Source of the DNA: an uncultured Clostridia bacterium
GTDB lineage: Bacteria; Bacillota; Clostridia; Christensenellales; UBA1242
Assembly: GCA_947631485.1 (NCBI GenBank)
Contig: CANRLJ010000002.1
Span: 1 to 17,126 of the forward strand
Length of the DNA stretch: 17,126 bases
Reading direction: 5' to 3'
Position 1 is the stretch's first letter, and every line of letters starts with the position of its first letter. A program made the position numbers and the translations under genes. Of this stretch, positions 1 through 5,736 are shown piece by piece. Under the pieces are notes generated by a model. The model saw only the letters and a list, made by a program, of their open reading frames with translations. It searched no databases and had not been told where the DNA came from.

Positions 1-371
1 TGCCTGTTCAGGGCAGAGTTTCTGGCGGCGTGAAAGGAATAAATCTTGAGGACAAGGATTGCGTGATTTATGCCGGACAAAATTTGTATGACAACTTCAC
101 TATTATCACCGACAATGGCTATGCAAAGAGGCTGAACGCTTTGCAAATTCCAATCAGTGGAAGATATCGCAAAGGCGTGAAATTCATAAACTTTGAGAAA
201 AATGGAAAAGCGGTTTGTTATGTCGGCGCAAGCGAAAAAGTTGCTGTTGACCAAGGGCTGAAATTCTCCTTGATTGAAACGCAAAAGATTGCCGTCACAA
301 ATGACAGACTTAGCACCGGAACGCAGATTGTTTCAAGAAAAATTTTGGGCGCTTATGACTTTTTGGACTAA
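1..371 (+). CDS. DNA gyrase / topoisomerase IV subunit A, C-terminal end (partial)
   Basis: The reading frame is open from the window's left edge (codons in phase with base 3) to TAA at 369-371. It gives about 122 residues, so the start and catalytic part lie outside. The piece is the end of the beta-pinwheel domain that wraps DNA in type II topoisomerase A subunits. It shows the blade signature SGGVKGINL, then an IITDNGYAKR blade core, then GRYRKGVKFI near the next blade. The Gln-Arg-Arg-Gly-Gly-Lys-Gly GyrA box is not in the visible part, so GyrA and ParC cannot be separated here. The GTG at base 30 is an internal Val codon, not a start, because the family match continues upstream of it. 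A hairpin terminator follows 17 bases after the stop. Confidence 0.85.
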   Translation, partial: PVQGRVSGGVKGINLEDKDCVIYAGQNLYDNFTIITDNGYAKRLNALQIPISGRYRKGVKFINFEKNGKAVCYVGASEKVAVDQGLKFSLIETQKIAVTNDRLSTGTQIVSRKILGAYDFLD

Positions 372-388
372 AAAACGCAAATTTTGTT

Positions 389-418
389 AAAAAATGGCTG
401 ATTTTCAGTCATTTTTTT
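389..418 (+). terminator. Rho-independent terminator after the topoisomerase gene
   Basis: The arm at 389-401 (ending ATGGCTGA) pairs with TCAGTCAT at 405-412 and the following T run, with one G-T wobble and a TTT loop. The T tract runs on, broken by single A bases, to about 450, giving an unusually long T-rich stretch. Placement directly after the stop codon supports a terminator. Confidence 0.8.
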
Positions 419-491
419 TATTTTTTTTATTTTTTATTTTTTTTAATTTGTTCTAAAAATTTTAGGCTTTTAATATCTTGTATTAAGTCTT

Positions 492-520
492 TCGACAAAT
501 GTGGACAAATTTGGTATTTT
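492..520 (+). promoter_or_regulatory. Possible promoter for the deacetylase-SSB pair
   Basis: TCGACA at 492-497 and TATTTT at 515-520 are 17 bases apart and resemble sigma-A -35 and -10 boxes (five and four of six matches). The site lies after the upstream terminator and about 60 bases before the deacetylase start. The region is very AT-rich, so chance matches are likely. Confidence 0.35.
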
Positions 521-580
521 GTCGTCAAAATCGGCTTTGTTAAATTATTGAAATTTTTCTATCATAAAAGTGAGGTTTGT

Positions 581-1345
581 ATGCTTTCTATTGTCATCAA
601 ATCGCGAACAATCAAAATCTTTATAGCAATGCTTTTGGTTTGTGTGGCTTTGGCACTTTCTGTTGACGGAACAACTGCTGCCGCCGTATATTTTGGCTAT
701 TCCACAAGAAAAGTGCCAATCTATAATGTGGACACAAACGAAAAACAAGTTGCAATTTCGTTTGACGCCGCTTGGGGTGCTGACAAAACGCAGGGGATTA
801 TTGACATCTTGCAAGAATTTGACTGCAAAGCCACATTTTTCTTGGTGGGTTTTTGGGTGGATGACTATCCCGAAATGGTCAAAGCCATTGACGATGCTGG
901 GCTGGAAATTGGAACACACTCAAACACTCATCCGGACATGGTTAAACTTGATAAATCCACAATGAAAAACGAACTTGAAACTTGCATAGGCAAAATTAAG
1001 GCAATCACAAACAAGGAAGTAAAACTTTTCAGAGCACCTTTTGGAAGTTATAACAACGACCTGATTGATGTGGCAACAGGTTTGGGGTTAAAGACAATTC
1101 AGTGGGATGTTGACAGTTTGGATTGGAAGGGGCTTTCTGCAAACGACATTTGTCAAAGGATTATGTCCAGGGTGAAAAACGGCTCAATTATACTGATGCA
1201 CAACAATTCCGACCATGTTCTTGATGGGCTTAGGCTGGTGTTAAACCGCTTGAAAGTGGCTGGCTTTAAAGTTTCTGCAATATCCGATTTGGTCTATGAA
1301 GAAAACTACACCATCGACAGAAATGGCATACAACACAAAAATTAA
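581..1345 (+). CDS. PdaB-like polysaccharide deacetylase (CE4 family)
   Basis: The product (254 aa) is a NodB-homology carbohydrate esterase family 4 protein, expected to remove N-acetyl groups from peptidoglycan or a similar glycan outside the membrane. Residues about 10-33 form an N-terminal membrane anchor or signal peptide. The CE4 motifs follow: SFDAAWG with the presumed catalytic Asp62, the metal-binding HSNTH at 113-117, RAPFG at 151-155, the PdaB-like stretch QWDVDSLDWKG, and LMHN near 206-208. The second Asp of the usual TFDD motif is Ala, as I recall for PdaB-type members. ATG 581 was chosen over an in-frame TTG at 548 because AAGTGAGG lies 5 bases upstream and the hydrophobic segment then sits near the N-terminus. 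PdaB acts in spore cortex formation in Bacillus; that role here is inference. It is followed 12 bases later by the SSB-like gene, probably in one operon. Confidence 0.85.
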   Translation: MLSIVIKSRTIKIFIAMLLVCVALALSVDGTTAAAVYFGYSTRKVPIYNVDTNEKQVAISFDAAWGADKTQGIIDILQEFDCKATFFLVGFWVDDYPEMVKAIDDAGLEIGTHSNTHPDMVKLDKSTMKNELETCIGKIKAITNKEVKLFRAPFGSYNNDLIDVATGLGLKTIQWDVDSLDWKGLSANDICQRIMSRVKNGSIILMHNNSDHVLDGLRLVLNRLKVAGFKVSAISDLVYEENYTIDRNGIQHKN

Positions 1346-1357
1346 AGGAGAAATAAG

Positions 1358-2032
1358 ATGAATTACAATAATTTAGAACAAACAAATCATGGAAGAATTT
1401 CCGGAATGGTGTGCAGCGATGTTGTGCTTTCTCATCAGGTTGAGGGAGAAAACTTTTGGGAGTTTAAACTTGAAGTGGCAAGGCTTTCGGAGGCAGTTGA
1501 TATAATCCCTGTGACCATTTCAGAGAGGACGACAGTGGAAGGAAAGATTAAGCAAGGCGACTTTCTTACTCTTGAAGGGGAATATCGCAGTTACAACAAG
1601 ATTGTAAACGAAAAAAGCAAACTTATATTGCACTTTTTTGCCAAAAATATTGCGTTTGGAAGGCAGGAAAACATAAATGAAATTAAATTGATGGGATTCA
1701 TTTGCAAAGAGCCGGTGTATCGGAAAACTCCTTTTGAACGTGAAATTTGTGACATACTTTTGGCTGTCAATCGTCCAAATTATCACAAAACCGATTATAT
1801 TCCTTGCATCCTTTGGGGCAGAAACGCAAGATTTATTGCCTCTCAAAGCATTGGCTGCAAATTGGAACTCACCGGGCGAATACAGTCAAGGGAATACAAA
1901 AAACAGCATGATGACGGACAGGTTGAAAACATGGTTGCCTATGAAGTTTCTTGCCAAAATGTTGGAATTGTCGGAAATTTGACCAATTATGCTGGGCAGT
2001 CAGGTTTTGAAAACTCGGCTGTGAACAATTAA
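1358..2032 (+). CDS. Two-OB-fold single-stranded DNA-binding protein (SSB-like)
   Basis: The 224-residue protein has two apparent OB folds. Residues about 10-100 (ISGMVCSD, SHQVEGENFWEFKLEV, RLSEAVDIIPV, GEYRSYN) match the first domain of a clostridial SSB-like family. Residues about 107-205 match ordinary SSB (EIKLMGFICKEPVYR, DILLAVNRPNY, DYIPCILWGRNA, LELTGRIQSREY). It should bind single-stranded DNA. The chain ends GFENSAVNN, without the acidic Asp-Asp-x-x-Pro-Phe tip that housekeeping SSB uses to recruit partners, so this is probably an accessory SSB. AAAGGAG ends 7 bases before the ATG. The stop codon lies in the stem of the terminator shared with gpmI. The housekeeping ssb gene is not in the window. 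Confidence 0.8.
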   Translation: MNYNNLEQTNHGRISGMVCSDVVLSHQVEGENFWEFKLEVARLSEAVDIIPVTISERTTVEGKIKQGDFLTLEGEYRSYNKIVNEKSKLILHFFAKNIAFGRQENINEIKLMGFICKEPVYRKTPFEREICDILLAVNRPNYHKTDYIPCILWGRNARFIASQSIGCKLELTGRIQSREYKKQHDDGQVENMVAYEVSCQNVGIVGNLTNYAGQSGFENSAVNN

Positions 2033-2058
2033 AAAAGACACTCAAAGGTGTCTTTTTT
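2031..2058. terminator. Bidirectional terminator between the SSB-like gene and gpmI
   Basis: AAAAAAGACAC at 2031-2041 pairs perfectly with GTGTCTTTTTT at 2048-2058 around a 6-base loop. The A and T runs flanking the GACAC/GTGTC core give a U tract when read from either strand, so it can end both convergent genes. The stop codons of both genes overlap the hairpin edges. Confidence 0.9.
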
Positions 2059-3560
2059 TAAAAAATTGGCTCGTCATAATTTGCAGGAATAGGCAGGTCT
2101 AACAGTTTCAGCACTGTTGGTGCAATGCAGGTGAGGGATTTTCCTTTTTTCAGTTTTGCCTTTCTCAGTCTTTTGCTCACCAAAATAAATGGAACAGGGT
2201 TTGTTGTGTGAGTTGTGATTTTGTTTCCTTCTTTGTCAAACATTTCTTCAGCGTTTCCGTGGTCGGCAGTTATTATGCAGTCTCCACCAACCATAAGCGT
2301 TGCCAAAGCAACAGCATATGCCTGTTTTTCCACGCACTCGATTGCTTCTTTTGCTGCGTTGAAATTTCCGGTGTGGCCTATCATGTCTGGGTTGGAATAG
2401 TTTACAATTATGAAGTCATATTTTTGCGAAGCAATGGCGTCCAACACCTCTTGCGTGATTTCAAGTGCCCTCATTTTTGGATATTGGCTGAAATCCTTTA
2501 CATTTATGCTGTCAATAAGTTTTCTATCCTCTCCTTCATATGGCTTTTCTATCGTGCCGTTGAAGAAAAAGGTCACATGGGCGTATTTTGTCGTCTCTGC
2601 CACATGAAATTGCTTTTTGCCGTTTTGAGAGAGTATTGCAGACAAGTTGTCGGTCACTGGCTCAGGAGGATAGAGGGTGTTTACATGTTTGAGTGTGTCA
2701 GAATACTGCGTCATTGCCGTGTACATAAGATTTTTTAGTGGCTTGGTCTTAAATTCTTTGAAGTCTTTGCATGCAAAAGCGTAGGAAATCTCTCTTGCTC
2801 GGTCAGAACGATAGTTGTAAAAAATCACACTGTCGTTGTCCTGAATTTTTGCGTTTTCGTCTATTATTGTTGGCTCAAAAAACTCGTCTGTTTCGCCATC
2901 TTCATATGCCTTCTCTATTGCCTCTGAACAACTGTTATATTTTCTTCCTTTGCCAAGCACAAGCATATTGTATGCCTTTTCAACACGGTCATATCGCTGT
3001 TCTCTGTCCATGGCGTAGATGCGGCCTATGATTGTGCCAATCTTTGCGTTTGTTCCTGCCATCTTTTCTTCTGCTTGCGCCAAAAACTTTTTGCCGTCAT
3101 GAATTCCTGTGTCGCGTCCGTCCAAGAAGGCATGCACATACACATTTTTGATTTTGAAGTTCTTTGCAAAGTCCAAAATGGCAAACAGATGGTCAAGAGA
3201 ACTGTGAACTCCACCTGTTGATAAAAGACCCATTATGTGCAAGTTTGAATTGTTTTTCTCTGCATGAGTAAGTGCCTTTATCAGTGCGGGATTTTTGAAG
3301 AATTTTCCTGTTTCAATCTCGTTGTTTATCAGTTGTAGGTCTTGCAAAATAACTCTGCCAGCACCGATTGTCAAGTGTCCAACTTCGCTGTTTCCCATAA
3401 TTCCTTTTGGAAGCCCAACAGCCTCTCCACTTGCTTGAATTGTTGTGTATGGAAATTCTTTTTTCAATTTGTCCAAGTTTGGAGTGCCTTGGCATTTTAT
3501 TGCATTTCCAAGTTTTTCCTTCTTTTCGCCAAAACCATCCAAAATCACCAGTGTTACCAT
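2058..3560 (-). CDS. gpmI: 2,3-bisphosphoglycerate-independent phosphoglycerate mutase
   Basis: The enzyme interconverts 3- and 2-phosphoglycerate in glycolysis using two Mn ions and a phosphoserine intermediate. At 500 aa it is close to the usual family length. Residue numbers use the start given here. Metal and catalytic motifs are intact: LVILDGFG with Asp8, GNSEVGH with the phosphorylated Ser58, GGVHS near 119, HAFLDGRDT at about 143-151, RYDR near 189-192, HVAETTKYAHVTFFFNG at 319-335, NPDMIGHTGN at 390-399 and TADHGN near 431-436. An in-frame ATG lies seven codons upstream at 3579-3581. The start at 3560 is preferred because AGGAGG sits 4 bases before it and the family N-terminus begins just before LVILDGFG. 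A sigma-A-like promoter lies directly upstream. Elsewhere gpmI usually sits with other glycolytic genes; here it stands alone. Confidence 0.96.
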   Translation of the reverse strand: MVTLVILDGFGEKKEKLGNAIKCQGTPNLDKLKKEFPYTTIQASGEAVGLPKGIMGNSEVGHLTIGAGRVILQDLQLINNEIETGKFFKNPALIKALTHAEKNNSNLHIMGLLSTGGVHSSLDHLFAILDFAKNFKIKNVYVHAFLDGRDTGIHDGKKFLAQAEEKMAGTNAKIGTIIGRIYAMDREQRYDRVEKAYNMLVLGKGRKYNSCSEAIEKAYEDGETDEFFEPTIIDENAKIQDNDSVIFYNYRSDRAREISYAFACKDFKEFKTKPLKNLMYTAMTQYSDTLKHVNTLYPPEPVTDNLSAILSQNGKKQFHVAETTKYAHVTFFFNGTIEKPYEGEDRKLIDSINVKDFSQYPKMRALEITQEVLDAIASQKYDFIIVNYSNPDMIGHTGNFNAAKEAIECVEKQAYAVALATLMVGGDCIITADHGNAEEMFDKEGNKITTHTTNPVPFILVSKRLRKAKLKKGKSLTCIAPTVLKLLDLPIPANYDEPIF

Positions 3561-3586
3561 AAAACCTCCTGTGTTTTTCACATATA

Positions 3587-3615
3587 AATATACATTTAGG
3601 CGAAAAAAAAGTCAA
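3587..3615 (-). promoter_or_regulatory. Promoter of gpmI
   Basis: On the minus strand TTGACT (3610-3615) and TATATT (3587-3592) are separated by exactly 17 bases, close to the sigma-A consensus. The -10 box is about 27 bases upstream of the ATG, leaving a short leader that contains the AGGAGG site. Confidence 0.75.
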
Positions 3616-3629
3616 ACATTTTGCAATCA

Positions 3630-3989
3630 TTAAAAGTTATTCATATGTTCATCAAACAGGGAGTCTTGCCTTTGTTCTTGCGTTTGTTGTGAAGAAAAGT
3701 TTTGTTCCGACTTTGAAACCGCCGCATAGGCAGGCTGAGCGGGCTGTTGTGCATTGGACTCGTCTTTCTTCTTCTTTTTCCTTTCAAAGACTTTGAAAGT
3801 TCCTTTGTTGACTATCACTCTGATTCCAAGATAGACAGATGCCACGCCAAACAAAATATAGAAAATTCGTGAAAAGATGCTTGCTTGAAAGCCAAACAGC
3901 CCTGCGATGAAGTCATATTGCAAAAAACCTATTGAAAGCCAGTTTATGCTGCCAATCATTGTGACGATAAAGGCAATAAAAGTTATCAT
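3630..3989 (-). CDS. DUF378-like small membrane protein with a long cytoplasmic tail
   Basis: The 119-residue protein opens with two hydrophobic segments (about 3-33 and 38-60) carrying INWLSIGF, FDFIAGLFG-like and SRIFYILFGVASVYLG patterns typical of the DUF378/YuzA family, whose function is unknown. After the second span comes a positively charged stretch (FERKKKKK, 69-76) and then a polar, Gln- and Ser-rich tail of about 45 residues ending HMNNF. Family members are usually little more than the two spans, so the tail is an addition. AAAGGAG-like bases (complement of 3995-4003) lie 5-8 bases upstream of the ATG. The gene precedes gpmI by 69 bases, and the gpmI promoter lies in that gap. Read-through into gpmI is possible because no terminator is visible between them. 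Confidence 0.75.
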   Translation of the reverse strand: MITFIAFIVTMIGSINWLSIGFLQYDFIAGLFGFQASIFSRIFYILFGVASVYLGIRVIVNKGTFKVFERKKKKKDESNAQQPAQPAYAAVSKSEQNFSSQQTQEQRQDSLFDEHMNNF

Positions 3990-4054
3990 TTTCTTCTCCT
4001 TTTGTCATTATTTTGTGCCATTTTTCTGTTTTTACAAAAAAAATGTGATTTTGG

Positions 4055-4083
4055 TTGACTTTTTTCAAATTTTTGAATATAAT
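4055..4083 (+). promoter_or_regulatory. Promoter of greA
   Basis: TTGACT at 4055-4060 and a perfect TATAAT at 4078-4083 are 17 bases apart. This predicts a leader of roughly 80 bases before greA. A palindrome, TTCAAA-TT-TTTGAA (4064-4077), fills most of the spacer. It could be an operator, but such palindromes are common in AT-rich DNA. Confidence 0.85.
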
Positions 4084-4169
4084 ATTGTAGTTTTAAAATT
4101 TCAAATCAAAATTTGTCGTGGAGTTCATGGCGATTTTTTTTGAATTTGAAAACTTAAGGAGCAGAAATT

Positions 4170-4640
4170 ATGGAAAAACATTATCTTACACCAGAAGGCA
4201 AAGCACAACTTGAAGAAAAGTTGAATTTCTATAAAACTGTTAAAAGACCAGAAGTAGTCAAACGTATCGGTGTGGCAAGAGAATTTGGAGACCTTTCTGA
4301 AAATTCAGAGTATGATGCTGCAAAAGATGCTCAGGCGCAGATTGAAGCAGAAATCACCGAAATGGAAAATATACTTTTAAATGCAGAAGTCATTGACAAG
4401 AAAAAAATCAACAATGATGCTGTTTCTGTTGGTTGCAGGGTGACACTTTATGACGAGGACTTTGACGAGGAAGTCCAATACAGAATTTCCGGCTCTTCTG
4501 AAAGTGACCCAAGAAATGGAGTCATCAGCAATGTTTCTCCTGTAGGAAAGGCCATCATCGGCCACAAGAAAGGCGAAACAATCTCTGTTCAAACTCCAGG
4601 TGGAAAGACGACATACAAGATTGTTAAGATTGAAGTTTAA
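4170..4640 (+). CDS. greA: Transcription elongation factor GreA
   Basis: GreA enters the RNA polymerase secondary channel and stimulates cleavage of backtracked RNA. The 156-residue length is standard. Residues 1-75 form the coiled-coil finger (LTPEGKAQLEEKL, then AREFGDLSENSEYDAAK) with the acidic tip residues Asp41 and Glu44. Residues about 80-156 form the FKBP-like polymerase-binding domain, including SPVGKAIIGHKKGE and the ending TTYKIVKIEV. AAGGAG at 4156-4161 lies 8 bases before the ATG. A strong promoter precedes it. No clear hairpin terminator was found after the stop, so some transcripts may continue into the membrane protein gene. Confidence 0.97.
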   Translation: MEKHYLTPEGKAQLEEKLNFYKTVKRPEVVKRIGVAREFGDLSENSEYDAAKDAQAQIEAEITEMENILLNAEVIDKKKINNDAVSVGCRVTLYDEDFDEEVQYRISGSSESDPRNGVISNVSPVGKAIIGHKKGETISVQTPGGKTTYKIVKIEV

Positions 4641-4674
4641 TCGGCAAAATTTTTCCGTTTATCTTTCTTTTTGT

Positions 4675-4703
4675 TTGCTTTTTTGTTTGTTTTTTGTTAC
4701 ACT
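4675..4703 (+). promoter_or_regulatory. Weak candidate promoter for the membrane protein gene
   Basis: TTGCTT at 4675-4680 and TACACT at 4698-4703 have a 17-base spacer in a T-rich gap after greA. The -35 match is poor. The gene could instead be read from the greA promoter. Confidence 0.35.
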
Positions 4704-4729
4704 AGTTTTAAGCAAGATAAGGAAAGTTT

Positions 4730-5653
4730 ATGAGTTTGGTTTATTCTTTAAAACTTTTTGGGAATAATTGGGCAAAAGCACTCAAGTTGTTTTTGTATTA
4801 TCTCATTGTTTGGGGCATATGCATTTGCCTTCTTTTGCCTTGCTTTTTTGCCTTCAAAAGTGTCATTGTTGACGGCTTTGTGGCAAATGACTTCACAAAG
4901 GCGTTTTCTGGGGTGTTTTTGGGCACTCTCGGAAAGGGCATGCACAATTTGGCAAGCGGCTCTTATGATGTCTTCATTTCGGTGTTCAACCTCAATCTTG
5001 GACTTGCCATCTATGGGCTTTTGATTGTGTTTGTCTTGATGCCATTTCTCATGAATATTGGCAAATACACTTTTTGCGTCACACTGTATTATTACATGAC
5101 AAGCAAAAGCGAAGTCGGCTTTTGCGGAACAATGGTGAAAAGCCTTAAAAAATCCACTTGTTTTGCAGCATGCAAAGTTGCTCACAATCTTGTGTTTTTG
5201 TCAATAATCCTTGCGTGTGTGTATTCCTTGGCTCTGATTGAAAACACTCTGTTTTCTGTTCACTTTTTGCCTTGGGTTGTTTTGCTTGTGCTGGTGCTTG
5301 TTTTCACACTAAATCAAATACTCGTCTTGGGCTGGTGTCCTGCAATGATTGTCTTTGATTGCAATGTATTTGTTGCTTACAAACGCGGCTTCAAGGCAGT
5401 TAGAAGACACTTTCTTGCAACACTTGGCACAACAGTTTTGTGCTTTGTGCTTTTCTGGGCTTTGATATTCATCTTTGGCATATTCACCATGACGGTGCTT
5501 GTTCCACTGATGACAATTCTTCTTTGCATCTACAATATGGTTGCTTTCTTCATGAGCCAGGGCATGAGGTTTTATGTAAACGCAACAAACATAATGACGC
5601 CAAAGAAATTGGAAGAAGTTGACAATATAAACAAAACTGCCTTCATACTGTAA
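4730..5653 (+). CDS. Unrecognised six-span integral membrane protein
   Basis: I do not recognise this 307-residue protein. It has about six hydrophobic spans, near residues 21-43, 90-113, 150-172, 177-200, 231-254 and 256-276, and the loops are short. The first extracellular-sized loop (about 44-88) contains a Gly-rich stretch (GVFLGTLGKGMHNLASGSYD). A basic loop (YKRGFKAVRRHF, about 218-229) should face the cytoplasm by the positive-inside rule. Cysteines are frequent in the membrane segments. The pattern resembles generic polytopic proteins with a repeated three-helix plan. AAGGAA lies 5 bases before the ATG. It sits between greA and rnj, all in one direction, which does not reveal its role. 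Confidence 0.75.
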   Translation: MSLVYSLKLFGNNWAKALKLFLYYLIVWGICICLLLPCFFAFKSVIVDGFVANDFTKAFSGVFLGTLGKGMHNLASGSYDVFISVFNLNLGLAIYGLLIVFVLMPFLMNIGKYTFCVTLYYYMTSKSEVGFCGTMVKSLKKSTCFAACKVAHNLVFLSIILACVYSLALIENTLFSVHFLPWVVLLVLVLVFTLNQILVLGWCPAMIVFDCNVFVAYKRGFKAVRRHFLATLGTTVLCFVLFWALIFIFGIFTMTVLVPLMTILLCIYNMVAFFMSQGMRFYVNATNIMTPKKLEEVDNINKTAFIL

Positions 5654-5694
5654 GGCTTGCGTTTTGTTTGTAAATAAAATTTATTTCTGTGCAA

Positions 5695-5713
5695 TAAGTG
5701 TTTAAGACACTTA
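5695..5713 (+). promoter_or_regulatory. Perfect inverted repeat in the rnj leader
   Basis: TAAGTGT (5695-5701) and ACACTTA (5707-5713) form a 7-base-pair stem with a 5-base loop, 12 bases before the rnj ribosome binding site. The bases after it are AAATATTTATTT rather than a clean T run, so it is a poor terminator. It could be a leader hairpin or operator affecting RNase J expression. Confidence 0.4.
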
Positions 5714-5736
5714 AAATATTTATTTAAGGAGACAAA

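Noticed and set aside
502..515. GTGGACAAATTT shared with the ferredoxin promoter region near 15737
   Set aside because: The match is 12 bases in AT-rich DNA and the second site lacks the same surrounding pattern; most likely a chance -35-like match.
537..565. TTGTTA and TATCAT with 17-base spacing upstream of the deacetylase
   Set aside because: Transcription would begin inside the ribosome binding site of ATG 581, leaving no usable leader; the pair at 492-520 is better placed.
548..580. TTG start giving an 11-residue longer deacetylase
   Set aside because: ATG 581 has a well-placed AAGTGAGG site and puts the signal segment at the N-terminus; the TTG has no ribosome binding site.
3561..3581. 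Upstream ATG adding seven residues to gpmI
   Set aside because: AGGAGG lies between it and the second ATG at the right distance for the latter, and the family N-terminus starts near LVILDGFG.
4127..4230. Possible upstream reading frame in the greA leader
   Set aside because: Its ATG has no well-spaced ribosome binding site, and it overlaps greA out of frame with no recognisable product.
4641..4729. CGG...CCG weak hairpin after greA as a terminator
   Set aside because: The stem is only three G-C-containing pairs with no following T run directly attached.
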